64,000 bases of DNA from Ustilago trichophora (Eukaryota > Basidiomycota > Ustilaginomycetes > Ustilaginales > Ustilaginaceae): the NCBI GenBank assembly GCA_900323505.1, contig OOIN01000017.1:434001-498000 (forward strand), written 5' to 3'. Position numbers and translations under genes: made by a program. The notes beneath the pieces are model-generated. The model had not been told where the DNA came from. It made no database searches and was given only the letters and a program-made list of their open reading frames with translations. This document shows, one piece after another, positions 48,284 through 57,979 of this stretch (position 1 is the first letter of the stretch; the number at the start of each line of letters is the position of its first letter).

Positions 48284-51200
48284 TTAATGCATGTTGAGCA
48301 TCCGCCTGCCTTCTTCCGCCTTGTTTGGGCCCAACATTTTCGTTAGGCAGTCAGCTTTCTGCTGCAGTGTTGTCACGGGCACAATCTTTACTTTGTTATT
48401 GCCCACATGTTCTCGAATGAAGTGGAATTTCACGTCTATGTGTTTTGTGCGACTGTGAAATTTGGGATCTGCAGCAAGTTGTCTAGCTGCAGCGTTGTCG
48501 ACGTGAATGTTGGTGGGACTGTACTGTCGAAGTCCCAGCTCGTCCAGTAAGCTGCGAGTCCAAATTATGTCCTTTACTGACTCTGTCATGGCAATGTATT
48601 CGGCGACTGTGGTTGAGTCGGCGACTAACGGCTGTTTCTTTGAAAACCAGTTCACCGGTGAACCATATACAATCGTTACAATGCCCGTCGTTGATTTTCG
48701 ATCTTGTGTGTCCCCGGCGAAGTCAGCGTCACTGTATCCTTCTAACACAGTCGACGTCGTCATTCCTTTTGTGAAGTGGATACCAACGTTCTGAGTTCCT
48801 TTGAGGTACCGTAGGAGGTGCATTGCGCTTTTCATTGATGCCTGGGTTGGATTTTCCAGGTGCTTGCTGAGTCGACTGGTGGCGTAGCTGATGTCAGGCC
48901 TCGTGCCCGTCGATGCATACAGTAGTGACCCCACAATCATGCGATACTTCTTGTGGTCTTGTTCATTTAATGGTTCGACGTCGCTGTCAAATTCTTTTAA
49001 CGGTAGCGGCGTTGTCGCTGGTTTTGCACTTTCGACCAGGAACTTGTCGACCATTTGCCGGATGTATGCTGATTGGCTTAACTTTGTACTATCTGTATTC
49101 CATGTAATTTCCAGTCCAAGTATATACTTTAGTTTCCCTCCTTCTGTCATCTTGAATCGCCTGGTTAACTCTCTCTTGTATTTGTCCATGTCTTCCTGAG
49201 TACGAGTGACCAGGACTATATCATCAACATATACGGCAATTATGCACAGCAACTTCGCTAATGTTCCTATCTTGTATACTCCGAAGTCGCTGGCAATCCT
49301 AGTGAAGCCCATGTCATGCAGACTTTCATCGAGCCTTTCGTACCACTTTCTTCCAGCTTGTTTGAGGCCGTATAATGCCTTCTTGAGTTTCAATGTTTTC
49401 CCTTCCCAGTATCCAGGGGGTGGTTTCATAAAGATATCTTCGGTGATTACGCCGTTCAGGAACGCGGTGACAACGTCCATTTGCTCCATCTTCAGTCCTA
49501 GTGATGTCGCTAGTGCAATTAATATCCTGAGGGTGGAAAACTTGAGTACGGGAGCGAACGTTTCCTCGTAGTCGATACCTTCTCGCTGTGTAAAACCCCT
49601 TGCCACGAGTCTGGCTTTGTATTTGTCCAATGATCCATCTGGGTTAATTTTTAGTTTATAAACCCACTTACAGTCGACAACGTGGCCATCACTGGTGGGT
49701 TTACTAGTGACTTCCCACGTGCCATTTTCACGGTGACTTTCCAATTCCTTATCCATCGCCTCCTTCCACTTGTTCCAATCCTTGCGCTTCTGTGCTTCCT
49801 GGAGTGTGAGGGGGTCTTGCTCTGGTCTAGGGGTAGCGGCGAATTCGACTTGAGTAGTGAGGTTCGCAAGTTCGACTTCACTGATGTCGCCTTCTCCCCC
49901 TGGTCCAATACTTGTCTCTTCTTCATTGCTTTCTTCCAGGGTTGTGGTGGTTATCACCTCTTGGGCATTAGGAGGTTGGACTTCCTTTCGTTTGGCAGGA
50001 AAGTCCGTTTCAACAAAGGTGATGTCCCTGCTTATCCTTTTGTTGAGGAGGCTGAGGTTGACCACTTCATAGGCCTTACGTCCGTATGAAATTCCTAAGT
50101 TTATCATCTTGGTACTCCTGGGTTCCAGCTTTGACTTCCTTTCTGCTTCCTGAATGTGGACATAGGCTGTGCACCCAAACGGTCGAATGTCTTGTATAGT
50201 TGCTTTCTCACCAAGGAATAGTTCCAGCGGCGAAGTCGTTGGTCCGGTCCACTCGTTCGGTACGCGATTTCGTACATAGATTGCATGCATTGCCGCCTTG
50301 GTCCAAAATTGTCCAGGCAGCCCGGATTCGTAGAGCATGCACCTAACCATGTCCATGACAGTCCTGTTCATCCTTTCAGCTATACCATTTTGTTGAGGTG
50401 TGTATGGAGCCGTCCTTCTGTGTACAATGCCCCGACGTCGCATGTAGTCATCCATCTCTTTATTAACGAATTCACCGCCATTGTCACTGAGCAGCATACT
50501 GAGTTTCTTCCCAGTTCGCCCTTCCATGTGGATTGAGTAAAAGTAGAAGGCCGTGGCTACCTTGTCCTTCGTTTCAATTGGAACACCTGTTACGTGCCTT
50601 GAGAAGTCATCAACAAAGGTGACCATGTACCTCTTTCCGTCGATGTCTGTTTCGTAAGGTCCGACGACGTCAGAGTGGACGAGTTCCAGGGGTCTCGTCG
50701 ACCTCGTCACCGACCTATGAAATGGATTCCTTGTATGTTTTCCGACTTCGCATGTTTCGCATTGAATTCTCTTTGCGAGGTCGCTCGGTAATTTTTCTTT
50801 CGTTGCCACTTCTATGGCTTCCTTGACTGACTTCGTATTAATGTGGCCAAGCCTGCGATGCCAGGCTTCGATATCGTTGTTCTTGATTATCGCCAAGTTT
50901 GCGGCCTTGTATTGGATAGTGTGTCCCTTCAATATCAGACTGTTTCCTTCATATTTGCATTGTAGGACCTTCTTTCCGTTTGCAGTGACTTCTGCGGCGG
51001 TCAGTTTGTTGTCGACAGTGAAGTTGATGTTGGCTGCCTTCACAAGATTTACAAGAGACAGCAGGTTTGCCGAAAGCTTTGGTACATATAGTACTCGTTT
51101 GAATACTACGTTTTCGCCTCGTTTGCCATCGATGATGGGTGCGAATTCGACCTGCCCTATTCCTTCTACTTTCAGGACATCGCCAGTCGCAGTCCTGATT

Positions 51201-52405
51201 CTTAAGTATGATTCTCCTTTAACGAGTTTACTGAAGTATTCTAGCCTGTTCGTCATGTGCGAAGAGGCACCAGAGTCAAGTATCCAATGATCATTTATAC
51301 TGTGACTTCGGCCAGCTAGTAGGGATGATTCGTCAGCGACTTCAGCGACTACTTGTGCTGCACATCCCCACACGTCCGGCTCTTCATTTTGTTCCCTATT
51401 TTTGTTGTTTGACGTGTTCGGCATTTGGTTGTCATTTTCTTCAGTCGCGGCGTTAGCGACTTCCTTGCGTTGGAAAGGTCGGTTTCCGTTTGAAGTCGCG
51501 GCACTTTGTTTGCAGTGTCTTGCAAGGTGTCCAACCTTATTGCAGTTGTAACATTTCTTTCCACACAGTGCTGCTATGTGTCCAATCCTTCCGCATTTGA
51601 AACAGGCGCCTTTGGATCCAGTAGACTGTTCCCCATTGAGATTATGTTTGGTATTGCAATGTCGCTGCCCGCCATGTGGTTGTCTATTAGCTGACATTGC
51701 CATCTCTATTTTGGAGCTATCCTTCGCCTTGACTGTCTGGTTGAGCTCCTCCTCCCAAGCCTTTAGGGTCCTCAGCGCATCATTGTATCTTTCTATTTCG
51801 TCCAGCTCGTTGAGCCCTTGAGTGACTGTGTGCTGTTTTCCATCGGCATCAGTATACGTAATTTCCTTCTTGATGAGTTTCCGGTATGTGTCATTTTCTC
51901 GCATTAGCATTGCCTTGTATACTCCGTACTCAGGGCAAAGTCCCTGCACTAGCGCTTTCATTCGTCTGTCGACATCGGTCTTGTATCCAGCAGCGTCGAG
52001 TTGTTCGCAGATCTTTGCAATCCTGGCAGAGTAGGGGTCGATTCCCTCTCCTTCCTTCTGTTTGATTGTGTTAAGCTGTGTCTGTAACATTTCCACTCGG
52101 AGACTTACATGCTCCTCAAAATGGCCCTGAAGTCGCTGCCACATCTCCATGGGTGTTGGCAGCGACTTCACCAGGTGCCTATATTCCTGTCCAATTGCTT
52201 GAAGAATGAATCCTTTTGCCTTGATGTCTGCCTCCATCCATTCTTCTCGAGCCCGTGCCGTAACTTCAGGCATGCCCTGCGTCATACATATATAGACCTT
52301 TCCTTTGGCCATCATGGCCGCCGTGAAGTCGTCCTTCCAGGTGAAGTAGTCATCCACCGACTTCAGCCTGGGGATACCAATGAGACTTGCTTCCTTGTCC
52401 ATCAT
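48284..52405 (-). CDS. Copia gag-pol polyprotein
   Basis: 1,373 residues in one intact frame from the ATG at 52405. Gag (about 1-330) has UBN2-type sequence and two zinc knuckles, CFKCGRIGHIAALC (CX2CX4HX4C) and CYNCNKVGHLARHC. The protease motif is LDSGASSH (about 374-381). Integrase shows the HHCC zinc site (WHRRLGHIN then CETC), and the D-D-E core in HSDVVG, LSDNGGEF and NGIAERMNRT. Reverse transcriptase has KARLVARGFTQREG and the active site YVDDIVL (about 1064-1070). RNase H ends with SDADFAGD and a typical copia tail, TKHIDVKFHFIRE. No frameshift separates gag and pol, as in many copia elements. Activity is not shown but no key residue is missing. Confidence 0.97.
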   Translation of the reverse strand: MMDKEASLIGIPRLKSVDDYFTWKDDFTAAMMAKGKVYICMTQGMPEVTARAREEWMEADIKAKGFILQAIGQEYRHLVKSLPTPMEMWQRLQGHFEEHVSLRVEMLQTQLNTIKQKEGEGIDPYSARIAKICEQLDAAGYKTDVDRRMKALVQGLCPEYGVYKAMLMRENDTYRKLIKKEITYTDADGKQHTVTQGLNELDEIERYNDALRTLKAWEEELNQTVKAKDSSKIEMAMSANRQPHGGQRHCNTKHNLNGEQSTGSKGACFKCGRIGHIAALCGKKCYNCNKVGHLARHCKQSAATSNGNRPFQRKEVANAATEENDNQMPNTSNNKNREQNEEPDVWGCAAQVVAEVADESSLLAGRSHSINDHWILDSGASSHMTNRLEYFSKLVKGESYLRIRTATGDVLKVEGIGQVEFAPIIDGKRGENVVFKRVLYVPKLSANLLSLVNLVKAANINFTVDNKLTAAEVTANGKKVLQCKYEGNSLILKGHTIQYKAANLAIIKNNDIEAWHRRLGHINTKSVKEAIEVATKEKLPSDLAKRIQCETCEVGKHTRNPFHRSVTRSTRPLELVHSDVVGPYETDIDGKRYMVTFVDDFSRHVTGVPIETKDKVATAFYFYSIHMEGRTGKKLSMLLSDNGGEFVNKEMDDYMRRRGIVHRRTAPYTPQQNGIAERMNRTVMDMVRCMLYESGLPGQFWTKAAMHAIYVRNRVPNEWTGPTTSPLELFLGEKATIQDIRPFGCTAYVHIQEAERKSKLEPRSTKMINLGISYGRKAYEVVNLSLLNKRISRDITFVETDFPAKRKEVQPPNAQEVITTTTLEESNEEETSIGPGGEGDISEVELANLTTQVEFAATPRPEQDPLTLQEAQKRKDWNKWKEAMDKELESHRENGTWEVTSKPTSDGHVVDCKWVYKLKINPDGSLDKYKARLVARGFTQREGIDYEETFAPVLKFSTLRILIALATSLGLKMEQMDVVTAFLNGVITEDIFMKPPPGYWEGKTLKLKKALYGLKQAGRKWYERLDESLHDMGFTRIASDFGVYKIGTLAKLLCIIAVYVDDIVLVTRTQEDMDKYKRELTRRFKMTEGGKLKYILGLEITWNTDSTKLSQSAYIRQMVDKFLVESAKPATTPLPLKEFDSDVEPLNEQDHKKYRMIVGSLLYASTGTRPDISYATSRLSKHLENPTQASMKSAMHLLRYLKGTQNVGIHFTKGMTTSTVLEGYSDADFAGDTQDRKSTTGIVTIVYGSPVNWFSKKQPLVADSTTVAEYIAMTESVKDIIWTRSLLDELGLRQYSPTNIHVDNAAARQLAADPKFHSRTKHIDVKFHFIREHVGNNKVKIVPVTTLQQKADCLTKMLGPNKAEEGRRMLNMH

Positions 52406-52464
52406 TGTTTGTCTTCGATTCTAGTGTTAGCTTCTTACTTACTGTATGCAGGGGAGTGCAACTT

Positions 52465-52476
52465 GGGCTCATAACC
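52465..52476 (-). other. Primer-binding site of the half-tRNA type
   Basis: Directly inside the 5' LTR. The plus strand reads GGGCTCATAACC, identical to the anticodon arm of eukaryotic initiator tRNA-Met, so the element RNA (GGTTATGAGCCC) pairs with that loop. This is the priming mode known for Ty5 and Drosophila copia. Confidence 0.8.
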
Positions 52477-52687
52477 TATTAAGTTATTGTCGCAACTGAG
52501 ATTCAAATTACTGAAGTGGATCGGGGGAGCCATATATATACATGTGCGAAGTCGCACCAAATTGGCTATTGCTGTTGGAGCGAAGTCGTTGGCTTGTGCA
52601 TCGGGGAAATAAGTCGGGGAAACACATCGGGGAAACATTATTTTTAGAACATTTTTATCGAACCTTTTTGAGACTGGGAAACTAACA
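52477..52687 (-). repeat. 5' LTR, 211 bp
   Basis: Same length and ends as the left copy. It retains CpG at the three variable positions (corresponding bases 52523, 52548 and 52553). Confidence 0.95.
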
Positions 52688-52692
52688 GTTTG
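52688..52692. repeat. Target-site duplication, right copy (GTTTG)
   Basis: Pairs with 46669-46673. Confidence 0.85.
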
Positions 52693-52825
52693 CGTATCTG
52701 CTCCTCGGAAGACAGAAAGAAAGCGCGTCGATTTTGGTTGGCACGGACCAGCCGCGGCCGCTATCCGGACGAGAAGGACAAGACCCTTGCGTTTTGCCCC
52801 ACAAAGCCATGTGAACGCACAAGGT

Positions 52826-52834
52826 TTATATAGC
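52826..52834 (+). promoter_or_regulatory. TATA box of the alpha/beta hydrolase gene
   Basis: TTTATATAG about 90 bp upstream of the ATG at 52924, outside the retrotransposon, so the core promoter survived the insertion. Confidence 0.5.
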
Positions 52835-52923
52835 CGCTCCCTTCTTCACCTCTTCTTCGCCTTCTTCCACACTCTCATCACCTAGAGCTTCTCTACCTTT
52901 CATCGAAAGCATTGCACTCGGAG

Positions 52924-53868
52924 ATGCGCACGATCAGCTTCGAATTCGCCAAGCGCGAGGTCCCGATCCTCCTCGACCTTTGCCTTCCCGACACCGCCTC
53001 ATCCACCCCACTCCCCATCTTTATCTGGTGGCATGGCGGCGGCCTCATCCAAGGCGCCCGTCAAGCCATGGCTGGTCATCTCAAGCGTGCCGTCGACAAA
53101 TACAACATTGCTGTTGTATCCACCGACTACCGTCTCGCCCCTCAGGTCCGCGTACCCGATATCCAGCAGGACATGGACGACTGTTTCGCTTACGTCGTCG
53201 ACAAGCTTCCCTCCGAGCTCGCTGCCAAGGGCGAGACCGCCAAGCTGGACACGGACAGGATTGTGCTGAGTGGATCCAGTGCCGGGGGATGGCAATGTTT
53301 GATGCTTGGACTGGGTATGTGTCCAAACACAAAGAAGGAACATCTGAAGAAGGTCAAAGGTATCGCTGCTATTTACCCGATTACAACCATGGACCACCCT
53401 TTCTTCCTCGAGAAACAGACACCTTTCATGGGCATGCTCAAGGACAATCCCGACTCGTTTGCTGAATTCCGCGACCCAGAAGCCCCAGTCACGGCAAACA
53501 CTGCGGCAGTGGCACACAGGCAAAAGTTCTACATGCACGCTCAACAGGAGGCACTCTTCCCCTCGCTGCTCTTCTCGCAACAGCAGAGAGATGGCGGCTG
53601 GCTGCAAAAGACCGACGTAGTGACTTTCTTAAGAGGAACTTCTGAGGAACAGAGGAAAGCATTTCCACCTGTCTACATCGTGCACGGCGAAAAGGACACT
53701 GCTGTAGATGTGGATCATTCGAGAAGACTCGAAAAGGCGCTCAAGGAGGCAGGAACGCCGGTTGTCTACGACGAGGTGCCTGGCAGAGACCATCTGTGGG
53801 ACCAGCTCGAACCAGAGGAGAATCTGGAGGCGCTCTGGAAGTTTTCGATTGAGAAACTTCGCGCGTAG
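52924..53868 (+). CDS. Alpha/beta hydrolase (fold-3, HGGG-type lipase/esterase)
   Basis: 314 residues from the ATG at 52924 (MRTISFEFAK). The oxyanion-hole motif WWHGGGLIQG is near 38-47. STDYRLAPQ follows, and the nucleophile elbow is GSSAGG (GxSxG). The catalytic Asp is likely in HGEKDTAVD and His in GRDHLWDQ, both in the expected C-terminal order. The HGGG class corresponds to the hormone-sensitive lipase/carboxylesterase group and also includes arylformamidase-like and detoxifying esterases. Cytosolic, since no signal peptide is seen. Substrate not predictable. The retrotransposon ends 236 bp upstream of its start. Confidence 0.9.
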   Translation: MRTISFEFAKREVPILLDLCLPDTASSTPLPIFIWWHGGGLIQGARQAMAGHLKRAVDKYNIAVVSTDYRLAPQVRVPDIQQDMDDCFAYVVDKLPSELAAKGETAKLDTDRIVLSGSSAGGWQCLMLGLGMCPNTKKEHLKKVKGIAAIYPITTMDHPFFLEKQTPFMGMLKDNPDSFAEFRDPEAPVTANTAAVAHRQKFYMHAQQEALFPSLLFSQQQRDGGWLQKTDVVTFLRGTSEEQRKAFPPVYIVHGEKDTAVDVDHSRRLEKALKEAGTPVVYDEVPGRDHLWDQLEPEENLEALWKFSIEKLRA

Positions 53869-54126
53869 ATAAGAGATTGATTTGTACAACACACTCATGC
53901 AATGCGATAAGGTAAGGCAGCTGTTCGAAACTGCTTTTCCCGGGGCATACCGATCGGACGGTGTCGATGAACTTGAATGAATGAGCATCTCGAGACGTGG
54001 TGGTCCAGTTCGATTAGTGGAGGGGTATCTGAGGAGCAAGACAAGTAGCACTACACATTCCAATATGAGATTCCGTTCGAAGGCCGAGCCAGTCGATATC
54101 GATGCCAATCTAAGAGTTCAATCCGT
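53869..54126. other. Convergent 3' intergenic region
   Basis: About 260 bp between the hydrolase and the DUF202 gene. No gene seen. Confidence 0.4.
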
Positions 54127-54746
54127 CTAGACTCGAAGAATGAGCACCAGCAATGCGATCTCGACCAAGCCCACGAACGCGGTTGCCGCGGCGACTACCG
54201 ATCCGGCAGTGACAAAGCTCTCGCGAAGTACCGTCCCAACGGGTGCTGGTGTGTGGTTGACTGGGCTAGGATCCGCATCGCCTGGTTGTGAGAGATGCTG
54301 CGTCTGGTCTGACTGCGTTTTCGGGGAGGGCTGAGCTAGGTCTTGTGACGGCTGTTGTGGCTCGACCACTTCCATAGCTACTACGCGCTCAGCGTTGCTG
54401 ACTGCCATTCGGTAACGGAAGATGGCTACAGGTATAAAGCCCATGCCGAGAACCGCATAGACGAGGCCTGCATGATGCAAGTGTCAAGGGCGACGCAAGG
54501 TCCGATCAGAAAGTTGCTCACGGGCGCAACGTTCATGGTACAAGCTGTGCGAGACTCACCGATATAGAAGAACTTGGGTTGAAAAAGGCGGAGAATGACG
54601 ATAGCATAGCATAGCTGACCAAGTGCCGTCCTTGCATAGGCTCCGTCGAAGGTTCTTTGAACAGCTCGGTAGTCAAGAAGGTCACGCTGGCTAAGCTTGA
54701 TGACATTCGCCCGGGGCGGAATTACTCCCGTTTCTGGTGTCGCCAT
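54127..54746 (-). CDS. DUF202 membrane protein, two exons
   Basis: Exons 54746-54560 and 54467-54127 (92-bp intron, GTGAGT...CAG) give 175 residues. Splicing joins KFFYIG to LVYAVLGMGFIPVAIFRYR. The order RTFDGAYARTALGQL, hydrophobic helix, then FIPVAIFRYR is the DUF202 signature of small fungal and bacterial membrane proteins. A hydrophilic Gln/Pro-rich loop of about 45 residues follows, then a C-terminal membrane segment. The family includes vacuolar membrane proteins of unknown function (VTC-like DUF202). Topology is predicted only by hydrophobicity. Confidence 0.85.
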
Positions 54747-55995
54747 GACCTCAAGTCTGTTGCCGTTCCGTATCCTTGATGATCAGAGGTTGAGGATGCA
54801 GGTAGTGGTCGTCGCAGTGAAGAGCGTTTCATGGCAAGAAACCGCTACTATGTGTGCAAAGGAGCAGATGGTGCGTGCGAGAGGCACAGGATTGCGCCAA
54901 ATTGGACATCGATCGAGATACCTCGCCATCGAGAAGCCCGATCCGACTTTCCCCATTTTTGCGACGAACGAGATTCACTTCAAAGCCACGCAAGCTCTGC
55001 AAAAGCTTTCTTTGAGTGCAAGCATCTGGCACCGCCTCTGCAGCTTGGCTGGAATCTCGAGCTCTGAATGTCTTACCTGCACGCCCCAACTGGGGCCAAC
55101 GTCCGTCTATCCACATGGCGTGAACAAAAATCGGCCCGACTGAACCAAGCTAGAGATGCATGATTCTCACGTAGATAAGCTGCAGCCTCGGCTTCCCACA
55201 TGACCCCAGCACGAAGAGCTCAAAGACAGCATACGGCGACGACTGCCACTGTCTCTCAGCCGGGAGAATTCGCCGACCTATCGTGGAAGAATTGCCCCGA
55301 CGTGAGGCGTAGCTCGTGATTTGGTTCTCGCTAATTGAGCTAACATGCGCGGACCAGTCCTGGCTTCCCTCGATTCGCTTCGCCTGTGTCTCTGATTCCG
55401 CTGCCGAGAAGACGCATCGATGCAAACACTTCAAGCCACCAAACTCATCTTTGCTTTGGAAAGGTGTGGGAGTGCGTGCTCGCTTGCGCATGAATGGATC
55501 TGCTGCCCGTGACTGCGTTCCACTTGAGTTACTCCATACCCCAACCTGTGCGTCACGCCTGAGAGGTTCGCTTGACGCTTTTATCCGCTTCTCCTTGCAT
55601 CTCGCTCCGTTCGAGGCGTCTGCATGCACAATTGCAAACCCTGAGCTTGTTACGCCACGCCGCTGCTGATGAGCTAACTCGCGTAGCGGCTTTGTATGAT
55701 TCTGTTCAGCTTGCCGTGAGGAGAGCTCCTTGAGGGTGCATAATGCAGATGTTGATGCGACGACGTTGCCGGTCCGTCCAAAGCCTGCGGCTAGAGATGC
55801 AGATTCGAGACTGGATCAGTGGCCGGTCTCAAGGGCCACTCCCGCCCTTTGCTCTGCGTCCCTTGGGCTCATCTCTTCTCAGCCCTGTATTCTCGTCTCT
55901 ACTTCCATCATCTATGCATCAACCCTGACCTCCAACACACCGAAAGACAGAGGGCGGCCAATGTCATCCCTGGCCGTCACAGCGACCTTTCGAGG
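54747..55995. other. 1.25-kb divergent intergenic region
   Basis: Upstream DNA of the DUF202 and F-box-like genes. Frames at 55150-55629 (minus) and 55316-55669 (plus) overlap each other and lack recognisable features. No gene is called. Confidence 0.45.
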
Positions 55996-57495
55996 ATGAA
56001 TGGTGACCGTCATTGGCGTCACCCTTCCGAATGGCCTGCTTTGAGCGAGCCGCTACTTCCGTCCACTTGGCGCCATCTACCTCGCGAGCTGGTGCTCCTC
56101 ATTGTTGAAACATCGAGCTGGCTCGTCCCGGCTGACACACTTGCCCGCTGGTGCCGGGTGGAACGAGCATGGTATCGTCGTGCCGTCGTACCTCTGTACG
56201 CCTGTGTGGCATTGTCGCCCCATGACGAAGACAGATTGGGCGCTTGGCGCATCGAGCGCTTCTGTCACACCATCTCTCACAACAAGCAGCTCGCCGAATC
56301 AGTCAAGGCGCTCGACTTTGCCGTGAGCAGAGAAGAGGAAGGCATCGCAAATCAAGAGCAATATATGTCCATTCTCAGTCACTGCCGCAACCTCATCTAC
56401 TTTCGGAATCTGCAACGGTTGCGGGACCCAGAAGATACCTACCTTCTTTCGGTACCGTCAGGAGCATTGTCGCGTCTTCGATGGCACGATTCCGATCTAC
56501 GTGCATTCGAAGAGCTGGTCGAGTCCGTATTCAAACCGCTGCACTTTCGCATCAATCCGGACGCGCGCGGTATCGAGCGGTCCGATCTGATTGCAACGAC
56601 AGCACGGTCGGCAGGTCGCATGCTGTATGATATCAGGCTGCTCTCTCGATTGCCAAGTGTCCACAAGCTGCCCAAAGGCTTCTTCCGCCGCATGGTCTCG
56701 AATCAATTGCCACGCCAAAAGATCCTGGCTGCACGATGCAGCAAGAACTACCAGAATGACCGAGTCGGCACACGGATTGCAATGGGCATCATCCATATCG
56801 TCTCCCGGCTGTTTTGGCAGGTTGAGCTCGTCGAAGTCTATATTGCGGATCGTGACTTCCATACTGGTGCGCCTCTGCATTTCGTATCAAAAGCGAGCAG
56901 GACCGGGCTGCCTTGCCTTTACCCTCGTTCGTTCTGGGACGATAGTATCCAACAGCTGCTGGCTTTGGGACCACTCCCCTTCGCTGTGGCCATGTATCAT
57001 GTGTGTTCCAACGAGGTAGGAGATGCGCCAGGATTCGACATCGGTGGCGAATATGACTTGTTTCCTACCGAGAGAGCATCGACGTCGGACATCGCGGCAC
57101 TCGGCGATGAGTATCCATATACGGTAGAGGAAGATGACCTCTCTCGACGCACCACAACAGGTCACGGATGGCAGGAACCGTTCCTGCTTTTGCCCAACTC
57201 GTCGAAGATCGTGCCTATCAAATTCAAGGGCGGATACCGTTCATTGCCTTTTGCCAGCTATGACGTCAATGGCAAGGCTGCATGGGAGGTGTTGGTGAAC
57301 CCTCCAGAAGACATCATGGCAGACAAGACGCAGATGGCAGATGCGCAAGAGGAATGGGATGTGGATTCAATGCTCGGGGCAAGTCGACCTCGACCGTCGA
57401 CGATGCATCCTCTAACACCTCGTCGAGGATCGCTTGAATGGCTACGCCTCGTTTCTCGCAATCTCGAGTTTGGCCAACATGATCTTTTCCTCTAG
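55996..57495 (+). CDS. F-box-like protein, 499 residues
   Basis: From the ATG at 55996. Residues about 25-70 (TWRHLPRELVLLIVETSSWL then WCRVERAWYRRAVVPLYACV) have the F-box pattern: LP.E....I, a central hydrophobic helix and a W..V...W end. This would bind Skp1 in an SCF ubiquitin ligase. The rest is alpha/beta mixed with leucine-spaced segments but no clear LRR or WD repeats. It may recruit a substrate to SCF, which is inference from the N-terminal box alone. It lies 484 bp upstream of the RCC1 gene on the same strand. Confidence 0.6.
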   Translation: MNGDRHWRHPSEWPALSEPLLPSTWRHLPRELVLLIVETSSWLVPADTLARWCRVERAWYRRAVVPLYACVALSPHDEDRLGAWRIERFCHTISHNKQLAESVKALDFAVSREEEGIANQEQYMSILSHCRNLIYFRNLQRLRDPEDTYLLSVPSGALSRLRWHDSDLRAFEELVESVFKPLHFRINPDARGIERSDLIATTARSAGRMLYDIRLLSRLPSVHKLPKGFFRRMVSNQLPRQKILAARCSKNYQNDRVGTRIAMGIIHIVSRLFWQVELVEVYIADRDFHTGAPLHFVSKASRTGLPCLYPRSFWDDSIQQLLALGPLPFAVAMYHVCSNEVGDAPGFDIGGEYDLFPTERASTSDIAALGDEYPYTVEEDDLSRRTTTGHGWQEPFLLLPNSSKIVPIKFKGGYRSLPFASYDVNGKAAWEVLVNPPEDIMADKTQMADAQEEWDVDSMLGASRPRPSTMHPLTPRRGSLEWLRLVSRNLEFGQHDLFL

Positions 57496-57979
57496 TCAGC
57501 ACTGTATCGATCACAATATAACCTCAACTAGCTCCGACGAATGTCACATGTACTATGATATTAATTGCATTGATCCAATTTACTGGTTAACAATCGCATG
57601 GGTCGAGGAGAGTGATGCAGAGATGAAAGCCTCCGCTTTCGATTCTCTTGGCGTGGGAACGTCAAAAGCAGTCAGCATGCGGAGAGATGACAAAGTTGAC
57701 CGTCAGATGACCGTGTGCCAGTTTCATTGTAAGCCGAGGCTGGGATTTGTAAGGGGTGGTGAGGGAATCTGGGGTGATTGTGTCGAGAGAGCGTGAATAT
57801 TCGGCAAAGCCGATAGTCACACGAGGTGGAATAACAGCAGTGAGGTCGATGGCCAATGCAAAATTCTCACGTTGCTTGGGACGTGCGCCTTTGCCGATGA
57901 CTTCCATAACTGCGGCAGTCACACGCAAGCAACACCATCGGCTCCTCTCCAGGATCACCGGAAAAGCATCGGCGCAACG
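57496..57979. other. Spacer between the F-box-like and RCC1 genes
   Basis: 484 bp. An open frame on the minus strand (57662-57958) has no recognised content. Otherwise promoter DNA. Confidence 0.4.

Larger units (their letters stand above)
46674..52687 (-). mobile_element. Complete Ty1/copia LTR retrotransposon with an accessory gene
   Basis: 6,014 bp bounded by two 211-bp LTRs and a GTTTG target duplication. On the minus strand the order is 5' LTR (52687-52477), half-tRNA-type primer site, gag-pol (52405-48284), a second open gene (47797-47003), a polypurine tract (46895-46885) and 3' LTR (46884-46674). The order protease-integrase-RT-RNase H in pol defines copia rather than gypsy. LTRs differ at 3 of 211 positions and all frames are intact, so the insertion is recent and potentially autonomous. 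It sits between the divergent kinase and hydrolase genes. Confidence 0.96.
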
